Shown here piece by piece: positions 42,938 through 48,933 of a stretch of 64,000 bases of DNA. The DNA lies in assembly GCA_965183875.1 (NCBI GenBank), contig CBCYMK010000019.1, forward strand, positions 1-64,000, read 5' to 3'. The position numbers and the translations under genes are program-made. A model generated the notes under the pieces. That model worked only from the letters and a program-made list of their open reading frames with translations, made no database searches and was not told the DNA's origin. Within the stretch, counting starts at the first letter, position 1, and each line of letters starts with the position of its first letter. The stretch comes from UBA6772 sp965183875 (lineage in GTDB: Bacteria > Bacteroidota > Bacteroidia > Flavobacteriales > UBA7430).

Positions 42938-43990
42938 ATGAAACGTCAAATTACTATTGAAGCATTAAGTACTCTAGGAGAATTTTTAAGTCAGTTTGAA
43001 TCGGATACTTCTCAAAAGATTGAGCATGTATTGAATGCGGACTTTTACGATTCTTTTTCGTCAGCTATTTACGCCTCTAAAGTTCACAATGGTTGGTTTG
43101 AAGAAGCACAAGTAAGAAGAGCTATTTCTGCTTGGTCTGCTCAATTAACAATTTCAGAACTTACTAACTGGCTTAGTACTTACCCTGAAATAGAAATCCC
43201 TAAGGTAATAGGGTTAATTATGGCTGGAAATATTCCTTTGGTAGGGTTTCATGATTTTGTTTCGGTTTTAGTTTCTGGAAATAATGCCTTGGTAAAGTTG
43301 TCAACTGACGATAAACTGTTAATGACTATAATCACCAAGATTCTGATTCATTTAAATGAAGGTTTTAGTAAACGCATTAATATTACAGAAGGTCAGTTAA
43401 AAGATTTTGATGCTATTATTGCTACAGGTTCTGATAATACCGCTAGATATTTTGAGCATTATTTTGGTAAATACCCTCATATAATTAGAAAAAACAGAAA
43501 CTCTGTAGCCGTGCTTGATGGTTCTGAAACCTCAGAAGAACTCAATGCTTTAGGAGATGATATTTTCGCATACTTTGGTTTAGGTTGTAGAAATGTGTCC
43601 AAAATTTATGTTCCTAAAGGGTATAGCTTCGATTTATTGTTTGAATCTCTTTTCTCTTATAAAGAGATCGTTAATAATAAAAAGTATGCGAATAATGTAG
43701 ATTACTATAGAGCCTTATTTTTAATGGGTGGTAATAAGATGTTAGAAAACGGATTCTTATTGCTTAGAGAAGATGAGTTATTAGCATCTCCAATTTCTAT
43801 GTTACACTATGAGTACTATGAAGACTTAGATACTTTGAAGCAAGATTTAGTAGATAAAGAGTCTCAGATTCAATGTGTAGTTTCTAAGGAGTCGATTCCA
43901 GGATCGTTTAATTTAGGTGAAGCCCAATGTCCTAGCCTAAGCGATTATGCTGATGGAGTGGATACAATGCAATTCTTAACGAGCTTATAG
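42938..43990 (+). CDS. LuxC-like acyl-CoA reductase
   Basis: 350 residues from ATG 42938 (MKRQITIEAL); the preceding in-frame TTG lies in the promoter. Aldehyde-dehydrogenase-like fold of the LuxC family. Landmarks are MAGNIPLVGFHDFVSVLVSGNNALVKLS, ATGSDNTARYFEHYFGKYPHIIRKNRNSVAVLDG (both in parts) and FAYFGLGCRNVSKIYVP, whose Cys is the likely acyl-accepting nucleophile. It would reduce an acyl-CoA to an aldehyde, but the substrate is unknown outside luminous bacteria. The ferredoxin-acyl-CoA reductase pairing is common in Flavobacteriales. Its end overlaps the convergent pnp gene by 6 bp. Confidence 0.87.
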   Translation: MKRQITIEALSTLGEFLSQFESDTSQKIEHVLNADFYDSFSSAIYASKVHNGWFEEAQVRRAISAWSAQLTISELTNWLSTYPEIEIPKVIGLIMAGNIPLVGFHDFVSVLVSGNNALVKLSTDDKLLMTIITKILIHLNEGFSKRINITEGQLKDFDAIIATGSDNTARYFEHYFGKYPHIIRKNRNSVAVLDGSETSEELNALGDDIFAYFGLGCRNVSKIYVPKGYSFDLLFESLFSYKEIVNNKKYANNVDYYRALFLMGGNKMLENGFLLLREDELLASPISMLHYEYYEDLDTLKQDLVDKESQIQCVVSKESIPGSFNLGEAQCPSLSDYADGVDTMQFLTSL

Positions 43991-44794
43991 TCGTTCAATA
44001 ATTTTAGTAAATAGACTTGTTAAATGTGGTTCTGCTTTTTCTGCGGTTTCTATGATGTCATCTATTGAAACTGCTTTAAGGTTGTCTGGGTCACATTCAT
44101 CTGTAAGTACAGAAACTACCGCACAAGGTAGGCTCATATGGTTGGCTACTATTACTTCTGGTACGGTAGACATTCCAACTAAGTCTGCTCCAAGAATTTT
44201 AAGCATTCTATATTCTGCTCTTGTTTCTAATGAAGGTCCTTGCCAGGCAGCATACACTCCTGTGTGGAATGTACAGTCAATATTTCGAGCACATTCCCAT
44301 AATAACTCATTTAAGTGTTTGTTGTATGGCTGAGACATATCTGTAAATCGTGGGCCATGCTCATCAATATTCTTTCCTCTTAAAGGGTTTTCAAAGAGTA
44401 AATTTATATGATCGTCTAGGATCACTAAATCACCTTTTTTATAATTAGAATTTATTGCTCCTGAGGCATTTGAAATCAGTAAGTTCGTAATTCCAAGTTC
44501 TTTTAATACTCTTATAGGAAATGTTATTTCTTTTGCATTATATCCCTCGTAATAATGAAATCTACCTTGCATTATAATTACTGACTTTCCGGAAATTTCT
44601 CCAAAAATTAATTGTCCGGTATGTGATTCAACGGTTGAAGTAGGGAAGTGGGGGATATCTGTGTAAGGGATACAAAGCTCAATCTTGCAGTTTTCTATTA
44701 ATCCTCCGAGTCCTGTTCCTAGAACAATTCCTGTTTTGGGTTTAGAAAAATCAAAATTGTTGATAAAATTTAATGCTTCTTGTATCTCTTTCAT
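43985..44794 (-). CDS. Purine-nucleoside phosphorylase (trimeric type)
   Basis: 269 residues, the normal length of trimeric PNP. Phosphate-binding GIVLGTGLGGL, HFPTSTVESHTGQL, MQGRFHYYEGY, ISNASGAIN, YAAWQGPSLETRAEYRML (substrate pocket Glu in ETRAE) and GMSTVPEVIVANH with the base-binding Asn later are all present. It splits purine (deoxy)nucleosides to free base and (deoxy)ribose-1-phosphate in salvage. It has no partner gene and is convergent with the acyl-CoA reductase gene. Confidence 0.93.
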   Translation of the reverse strand: MKEIQEALNFINNFDFSKPKTGIVLGTGLGGLIENCKIELCIPYTDIPHFPTSTVESHTGQLIFGEISGKSVIIMQGRFHYYEGYNAKEITFPIRVLKELGITNLLISNASGAINSNYKKGDLVILDDHINLLFENPLRGKNIDEHGPRFTDMSQPYNKHLNELLWECARNIDCTFHTGVYAAWQGPSLETRAEYRMLKILGADLVGMSTVPEVIVANHMSLPCAVVSVLTDECDPDNLKAVSIDDIIETAEKAEPHLTSLFTKIIERL

Positions 44795-44860
44795 AGACTA
44801 GGTTTTTGGCAAAAATAAGGAACATTATTCACAAATTTAATGGTATTAATTGAATAATTG

Positions 44861-44891
44861 TTTTGATAATTGATTGAAATTAATAGATTTG
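44861..44891 (+). promoter_or_regulatory. Promoter of candidate small RNA 1
   Basis: TTTTG at 44861-44865 is 18 bp from TAGATTTG (44884-44891), close to the TTG-N19-TAnnTTTG arrangement. No protein gene follows, but a C-rich segment and a strong terminator do. Confidence 0.55.
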
Positions 44892-44897
44892 CAATCC

Positions 44898-45010
44898 AAT
44901 CACGAAATAATAGAGACTTTTTTTAGTCTTTCTAGAAGATATATATCGTTTTATCCTTCCCCCCAGAATGGATTTACAAAGAGGCAAACATTTAGGTGTT
45001 TGCCTTTTTT
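44898..45010 (+). ncRNA. Candidate small RNA 1 (C-rich, ~110 nt)
   Basis: Bounded by the promoter at 44861-44891 and the terminator at 44982-45010. It contains a small GACT/AGTC hairpin near 44915. A run of six C in ATCC-TTCCCCCCAGAAT-GGAT (about 44953-44973) can be presented in the loop of a short stem. The layout matches candidate 2 at 50335-50404. Frames of 64-72 codons crossing this stretch on both strands have no protein character. Family unknown; the Flavo-1 RNA motif and 6S RNA should be compared. Confidence 0.5.
44982..45010 (+). terminator. Terminator of candidate small RNA 1
   Basis: Perfect 9-bp stem AGGCAAACA / TGTTTGCCT around loop TTTAGG, followed by six T's and a G. Confidence 0.9.
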
Positions 45011-45085
45011 TGTTTCTACACTTTTCTTCAAAGTGGAATTGATAAACGTATGTCGTAAAACGGAATAGAAGGTGGCGGATTGTTT

Positions 45086-45232
45086 CTAAATCACCCAAGG
45101 TCTTCCATGTTTAGTGAATTTTTCATAACCTAAATTATGCCTGATAATTCTATTGTCGATATTGGAGGTAGCACCTTTATAAAAGATGTTGGCTTTCTTA
45201 GAATATAGTATATAGGTAAAATGTCTTGTCAT
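45086..45232 (-). pseudogene. GIY-YIG nuclease, truncated copy 6
   Basis: Begins like the other copies (MTRHFTYILYSKK...) with Met25-to-Ile in TSNIDN. Homology stops at RPW, at about 45096, where unrelated sequence supplies a stop after 48 codons. The catalytic Glu region, hairpin B and the tRNA segment are missing. It marks the distal, oldest or broken end of the array. Confidence 0.85.
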
Positions 45233-45301
45233 AAAAAAATCCCTCGCTAGGAGGGATTAGTGTATTTGTGACTTGGCAGGGGCTCGAATACTGACGCTAG
45301 G

Positions 45302-45607
45302 TCAGTATCCAGCCAATTGCTTAATAAAAAGCAATTCGTCTGGGCCCGAAACCCCTTCTTTGTATTTGAGCATAAACTCTATAGTTCTACTCACCGATAA
45401 ATTTTTAAGTTTCTTTTCTAATACCGTTGCCTCTGCCCAAGAATCTTTTTCGATAGACCAGAGAATAATCCAAGGTCTACCATGTTTAGTGAATTTTTCA
45501 TAACCTAAATTATGCCTGATAATTCTATTGTCCATATTGGAGGTGGCACCTTTATAAAAGATGTTGGCTTTCTTAGAATATAGTATATAGGTAAAATGTC
45601 TTGTCAT
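45302..45607 (-). CDS. GIY-YIG nuclease, array copy 5
   Basis: 101 residues identical to copy 1. A silent difference (GGTGGCACC against GGTAGCACC on the plus strand) distinguishes it. It lies between tRNA-Lys 3' segments at 45269 and 45644 and is the last complete unit of the array. Confidence 0.78.
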   Translation of the reverse strand: MTRHFTYILYSKKANIFYKGATSNMDNRIIRHNLGYEKFTKHGRPWIILWSIEKDSWAEATVLEKKLKNLSVSRTIEFMLKYKEGVSGPDELLFIKQLAGY

Positions 45608-45676
45608 AAAAAAATCCCTCGCTAGGAGGGATTAGTGTATTTGTGACTTGGCAGGGGCTCGAATACTGACGCTAGG

Positions 45677-45982
45677 TCAGTATCCAACCAATTGCTTAAT
45701 AAAAAGCAATTCGTCTGGGCCCGAAACCCCTTCTTTGTATTTGAGCATAAACTCTATAGTTCTACTCACCGATAAATTTTTAAGTTTCTTTTCTAATACC
45801 GTTGCCTCTGCCCAAGAATCTTTTTCGATAGACCATAGAATAATCCAAGGTCTTCCATGTTTAGTGAATTTTTCATAACCTAAATTATGCCTGATAATTC
45901 TATTGTCCATATTGGAGGTAGCACCTTTTTAAAAGATGTTGGCTTTCTTAGAATATAGTATATAGGTAAAATGTCTTGTCAT
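45677..45982 (-). pseudogene. GIY-YIG nuclease, array copy 4, nonsense mutation
   Basis: Full-length copy except for an A-to-T change at 45929 (plus strand). It turns the Tyr codon TAT of FYKGAT into the stop TAA, so the frame ends after 17 residues. An internal ATG (MDNRIIRHN) leaves a 77-codon frame lacking both GIY and YIG strands, so activity is not expected. It also has one missense change near the end (LVGY instead of LAGY). Confidence 0.85.
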
Positions 45983-46051
45983 AAAAAAATCCCTCGCTAG
46001 GAGGGATTAGTGTGTTTGTGACTTGGCAGGGGCTCGAATACTGACGCTAGG

Positions 46052-46357
46052 TCAGTATCCAGCCAATTGCTTAATAAAAAGCAATTCGTCTGGGCCCGAA
46101 ACCCCTTCTTTGTATTTGAGCATAAACTCTATAGTTCTACTCACCGATAAATTTTTAAGTTTCTTTTCTAATACCGTTGCCTCTGCCCAAGAATCTTTTT
46201 CGATAGACCAGAGAATAATCCAAGGTCTACCATGTTTAGTGAATTTTTCATAACCTAAATTATGCCTGATAATTCTATTGTCCATATTGGAGGTAGCACC
46301 TTTATAAAAGATGTTGGCTTTCTTAGAATATAGTATATAGGTAAAATGTCTTGTCAT
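46052..46357 (-). CDS. GIY-YIG nuclease, array copy 3
   Basis: Same 101-residue protein as copies 1, 2 and 5. Unit bounded by tRNA-Lys 3' segments at 46019 and 46394. The intervening spacer reads TGTGTTTGTG here, whereas the units nearer the array's far end and the intact tRNA have TGTATTTGTG. Confidence 0.78.
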   Translation of the reverse strand: MTRHFTYILYSKKANIFYKGATSNMDNRIIRHNLGYEKFTKHGRPWIILWSIEKDSWAEATVLEKKLKNLSVSRTIEFMLKYKEGVSGPDELLFIKQLAGY

Positions 46358-46426
46358 AAAAAAATCCCTCGCTAGGAGGGATTAGTGTGTTTGTGACTTG
46401 GCAGGGGCTCGAATACTGACGCTAGG

Positions 46427-46732
46427 TCAGTATCCAGCCAATTGCTTAATAAAAAGCAATTCGTCTGGGCCCGAAACCCCTTCTTTGTATTTGAGCATAA
46501 ACTCTATAGTTCTACTCACCGATAAATTTTTAAGTTTCTTTTCTAATACCGTTGCCTCTGCCCAAGAATCTTTTTCGATAGACCAGAGAATAATCCAAGG
46601 TCTACCATGTTTAGTGAATTTTTCATAACCTAAATTATGCCTGATAATTCTATTGTCCATATTGGAGGTAGCACCTTTATAAAAGATGTTGGCTTTCTTA
46701 GAATATAGTATATAGGTAAAATGTCTTGTCAT
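46427..46732 (-). CDS. GIY-YIG nuclease, array copy 2
   Basis: Encodes the same 101-residue protein as copy 1 with no amino-acid difference. Bounded by the same hairpins A and B and the 20-nt tRNA-Lys 3' segments at 46394 and 46769. The active-site-like motifs (FYKGAT, R-I-I-R-H, LEKKLK) are intact. Confidence 0.78.
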   Translation of the reverse strand: MTRHFTYILYSKKANIFYKGATSNMDNRIIRHNLGYEKFTKHGRPWIILWSIEKDSWAEATVLEKKLKNLSVSRTIEFMLKYKEGVSGPDELLFIKQLAGY

Positions 46733-46787
46733 AAAAAAATCCCTCGCTAGGAGGGATTAGTGTGTTTGTGACTTGGCAGGGGCTCGA

Positions 46788-46808
46788 ATACTGACGCTAG
46801 GTCAGTAT
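46788..46808 (-). repeat. Hairpin B at the nuclease stop codon (one of five copies)
   Basis: ATACTGAC / GTCAGTAT (8 bp) encloses CTAGC, the same five-base loop as hairpin A. It contains the TGA stop and directly abuts the TTCGAG of the tRNA-Lys 3' segment. Further copies lie 375 bp apart at 46413, 46038, 45663 and 45288. Confidence 0.85.
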
Positions 46809-47107
46809 CCAGCCAATTGCTTAATAAAAAGCAATTCGTCTGGGCCCGAAACCCCTTCTTTGTATTTGAGCATAAACTCTATAGTTCTACTCACCGATAA
46901 ATTTTTAAGTTTCTTTTCTAATACCGTTGCCTCTGCCCAAGAATCTTTTTCGATAGACCAGAGAATAATCCAAGGTCTACCATGTTTAGTGAATTTTTCA
47001 TAACCTAAATTATGCCTGATAATTCTATTGTCCATATTGGAGGTAGCACCTTTATAAAAGATGTTGGCTTTCTTAGAATATAGTATATAGGTAAAATGTC
47101 TTGTCAT
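46802..47107 (-). CDS. GIY-YIG nuclease, array copy 1 (nearest the tRNA)
   Basis: 101 residues. The N-terminal two thirds follow the short single-domain GIY-YIG fold. FTYILYSKKANIF holds the 'GIY' strand, FYKGAT the 'YIG' position (here YKG), and DNRIIRHNLG the conserved Arg/His helix. KFTKHGRPWIILWS follows, and AEATVLEKKLKNLS supplies the catalytic Glu region (E-K-x-L-K). The last ~20 residues (PDELLFIKQLAGY) are encoded by hairpin-forming DNA. The start ATG follows directly after the T-run of the tRNA terminator-like hairpin, with no leader or ribosome-binding site visible. Expression would need read-through from the tRNA operon. The stop codon lies inside hairpin B. Likely a sequence-specific endonuclease driving its own element; untested. 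Confidence 0.8.
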   Translation of the reverse strand: MTRHFTYILYSKKANIFYKGATSNMDNRIIRHNLGYEKFTKHGRPWIILWSIEKDSWAEATVLEKKLKNLSVSRTIEFMLKYKEGVSGPDELLFIKQLAGY

Positions 47108-47132
47108 AAAAAAATCCCTCGCTAGGAGGGAT
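47108..47132 (-). terminator. Hairpin A: terminator-like structure after tRNA-Lys
   Basis: On the minus strand ATCCCTC / GAGGGAT (7 bp) closes the loop CTAGC and is followed by a run of T that abuts the ATG of the nuclease frame. Copies of the same hairpin occur every 375 bp through the array. Confidence 0.75.
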
Positions 47133-47143
47133 TAGTGTATTTG

Positions 47144-47216
47144 TGACTTGGCAGGGGCTCGAACCCTGGACCCTCTCCTTAAAAGGGAGATGCTCTACCA
47201 ACTGAGCTACCAAGTC
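47144..47216 (-). tRNA. tRNA-Lys (UUU), copy adjoining the array
   Basis: 73 nt. Acceptor stem GACTTGG / CCAAGTC with discriminator A, D-stem GCTC/GAGC, anticodon stem TCTCC/GGAGA with loop CTTTTAA (anticodon TTT). The T-arm contains GGTTCGAGCC. CCA is not encoded. Identical to the next two copies. Confidence 0.96.
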
Positions 47217-47240
47217 AAAATGTAAAATAAAACTAATAAG

Positions 47241-47313
47241 TGACTTGGCAGGGGCTCGAACCCTGGACCCTCTCCTTAAAAGGGAGATGCTCTACCAACT
47301 GAGCTACCAAGTC
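47241..47313 (-). tRNA. tRNA-Lys (UUU), middle copy
   Basis: Identical to the neighbouring tRNA-Lys genes. The three genes repeat with a 97-bp period; the 24-bp spacer is also identical. Confidence 0.96.
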
Positions 47314-47337
47314 AAAATGTAAAATAAAACTAATAAG

Positions 47338-47410
47338 TGACTTGGCAGGGGCTCGAACCCTGGACCCTCTCCTTAAAAGGGAGATGCTCTACCAACTGAG
47401 CTACCAAGTC
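47338..47410 (-). tRNA. tRNA-Lys (UUU), promoter-proximal copy
   Basis: Same 73-nt gene, anticodon TTT. It follows tRNA-Leu by 13 bp in the same orientation and is therefore part of one tRNA transcript. Confidence 0.96.
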
Positions 47411-47423
47411 AAAATTTTTAAAG

Positions 47424-47506
47424 TACCTAGAACAGGAGTCGAACCTGCACGACCAAAGGTCATACGCCCCTCAAGCGTACACGTCTACCAATTCCGCCAC
47501 CTAGGT
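47424..47506 (-). tRNA. tRNA-Leu (GAG)
   Basis: 83 nt with a long variable arm. Acceptor ACCTAGG pairs with TCTAGGT, closing on a G-U, and the discriminator is A. Anticodon stem TACGC/GCGTA with loop TTGAGGG gives anticodon GAG. First gene of the tRNA operon. Confidence 0.95.
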
Positions 47507-47542
47507 AAATAAAGAACGTTTTGTGCTTTCTGAAAAGCGATG

Positions 47543-47572
47543 CAAATATAGGTGCATTATTTTAGAAGACAA
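47543..47572 (-). promoter_or_regulatory. Promoter of the tRNA-Leu/Lys operon
   Basis: On the minus strand TTG (47570-47572) is exactly 19 bp from TATATTTG (47543-47550), a full match to the Bacteroidota sigma-ABfr promoter. It lies 36 bp upstream of tRNA-Leu. It probably also provides whatever read-through reaches the GIY-YIG array. Confidence 0.8.
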
Positions 47573-47623
47573 AGCCTCTTTTGAAATATTATTAATAGTT
47601 TTTTTAAGCCCTTGAAAACCTTG

Positions 47624-48790
47624 TTATTCGATAATTGGAGAACGTTCAAAAACAGCGTTTTCATCGAACAATTTGCGGTATGTTTTTAAATCATGGTAAT
47701 TTTTAGCTCCCATAGATTTAGTAACATGCATCATTTTTGGGTTAAAATCGCCAATCCAAGTAACAATTACTTCTTTGTAGTTAGGTCTTTTTGTTCTTAG
47801 GTATTCTGCGGCAGAGTTAAGGACATACGATTCCATTCCTATACCTTGAAACTTTGGAGTTACCCCAAATGCTAATCCCCAAACAAAAGAAGGTTTACTA
47901 AAAAGTTTTTTCCACAAGAACTTTAATTTACCCCACCAATTAAAGTTTCCATTTGTAGCCTGGAAAAATTGATTCAATTCAGGAAGCATAATCAAGAAAG
48001 CGATAGGTTTACCTTTAAAATAAGCAAACCATACCAGATCTTCTTCCATCACTGGTTTTATTTTTCGCAACATCGACATGGCTTGTTCTTCCGACATGCC
48101 TTTAAAGTTGTCGTGTGTTACCCATGCAGCATTATATACTTCCCTAAAGTCTTCTGCATACTTCTTAAGGTTTTTCTTGTTTATAAGCTCTAAAGAGTAG
48201 TCTGGGTTTTTATTAACTCTTTCAAAACGCAGCCTATATTTTTCGGGCATTTCCGTAGTTAATGGACGGATGAAATTATGCTGGTTAAAGTAAGTTTGAA
48301 AGCCATAATTTTCAAAAAAACCTTGGTAATAACTAGGGTTGTAGCTATTTGCATAAATAGGAGGGTGGTTAAAACCACTAACTAATAATCCCCAATATCG
48401 GTCTTTTTCCCCGAAATTTATTGGGCCATCCATTGCCTGCATATCTCTTTCAGAAAGCCATTTTTTACAGGCATCAAAAAGCATAAATGCTGCAGACTCA
48501 TCTTCTATACATTCGAAAAATCCCATTCCACCTGTAGCTTGCTTAAATGTGTTTGCACGCTTACCGTCAATAAATGCAGCTACTCTACCAATTACTTTTC
48601 CATCTTCACCTTCGAGTAAAAAACGTGTTGCTGAGCCAGACTCAAAATATTTGTTTTTTGATGGAGAAAAGACTACTTCAACTTCCTGTTGTATATGTGC
48701 TATCCAATTAGGATCATTTTTATAGATCAAGTAAGGTAATTCATGAAATCTTTTGATGTCAGACTTAGAAGAAATTTCAATGATTTTCAT
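47624..48790 (-). CDS. Large GNAT-like protein of unknown substrate
   Basis: 388 residues from ATG 48790; a TTG two codons earlier is unlikely. The C-terminal half has a GNAT-like segment (WFAYFKGKPIAFLIMLPELN, then GVTPKFQGIGMESYVLNSAAEYL and FNPKMMHVTKSMGAKNYHDLKTYRKLF, in parts). The N-terminal half contains a second related fold (GKVIGRVAAFIDG, ATGGMGFFECIED). The protein matches a conserved family of ~380-residue 'N-acetyltransferase-like' proteins found widely in Bacteroidota, for which no substrate is known. It stands alone, divergent from the SDR gene. Confidence 0.75.
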   Translation of the reverse strand: MKIIEISSKSDIKRFHELPYLIYKNDPNWIAHIQQEVEVVFSPSKNKYFESGSATRFLLEGEDGKVIGRVAAFIDGKRANTFKQATGGMGFFECIEDESAAFMLFDACKKWLSERDMQAMDGPINFGEKDRYWGLLVSGFNHPPIYANSYNPSYYQGFFENYGFQTYFNQHNFIRPLTTEMPEKYRLRFERVNKNPDYSLELINKKNLKKYAEDFREVYNAAWVTHDNFKGMSEEQAMSMLRKIKPVMEEDLVWFAYFKGKPIAFLIMLPELNQFFQATNGNFNWWGKLKFLWKKLFSKPSFVWGLAFGVTPKFQGIGMESYVLNSAAEYLRTKRPNYKEVIVTWIGDFNPKMMHVTKSMGAKNYHDLKTYRKLFDENAVFERSPIIE

Positions 48791-48884
48791 AGTCAAAAAT
48801 TGAGCTAGTTAGTAGTAGTGTATCTCAATACATATAGTAAAGCTGAAATTTTAATTGTATTGCTTTCAGCTTATTCTAATTAGT

Positions 48885-48892
48885 ATATTTGT
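48885..48892 (+). promoter_or_regulatory. Putative -7 box of the SDR-aroK operon
   Basis: TATATTTG matches the consensus and lies 41 bp upstream of the ATG at 48934. A TTG 21 bp upstream (48861-48863) is a possible, slightly too distant, -33 element. Confidence 0.5.
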
Positions 48893-48933
48893 TTCAGCAT
48901 TTAAATGCAATTTTACGATTTAAAAAGCAATAG

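Larger units (their letters stand above)
45089..47143 (-). mobile_element. Tandem array of 375-bp tRNA-Lys/GIY-YIG units (five complete, one truncated)
   Basis: Downstream of the last intact tRNA-Lys gene (minus strand) the sequence repeats with an exact 375-bp period. Each unit contains, in minus-strand order, hairpin A (ATCCCTC-CTAGC-GAGGGAT plus T-run), a GIY-YIG nuclease frame of 101 codons, and hairpin B (ATACTGAC-CTAGC-GTCAGTAT). It ends with TTCGAGCCCCTGCCAAGTCA, identical to the last 20 nt of tRNA-Lys including the discriminator base. These 20-nt copies lie at 45269, 45644, 46019, 46394 and 46769, with the intact gene at 47144. The sixth unit is cut after about 140 bp. Units differ by only a few single-base changes, so amplification is recent. 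Confidence 0.9.

Noticed and set aside
44898..45010. Assignment of the small RNA candidate as 6S RNA
   Set aside because: It is too short and lacks a long closing stem with a large central bubble, so only a generic small-RNA call is made.
44874..45098. Frames of 64 and 72 codons on opposite strands
   Set aside because: Both run through the small-RNA candidate and its terminator hairpin. The composition is that of noncoding DNA.
45273..47003. Five plus-strand frames of 76 codons repeated every 375 bp
   Set aside because: They are antisense to the GIY-YIG copies, start inside the tRNA-Lys 3' segment and have no protein character of their own. They repeat only because the units do.
45089..47143. 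375-bp tandem array as a CRISPR or satellite of one gene family only
   Set aside because: The period is far too long for CRISPR, and each unit contains a tRNA 3' segment and two hairpins besides the gene. A plain gene duplication does not explain the exact tRNA junctions.
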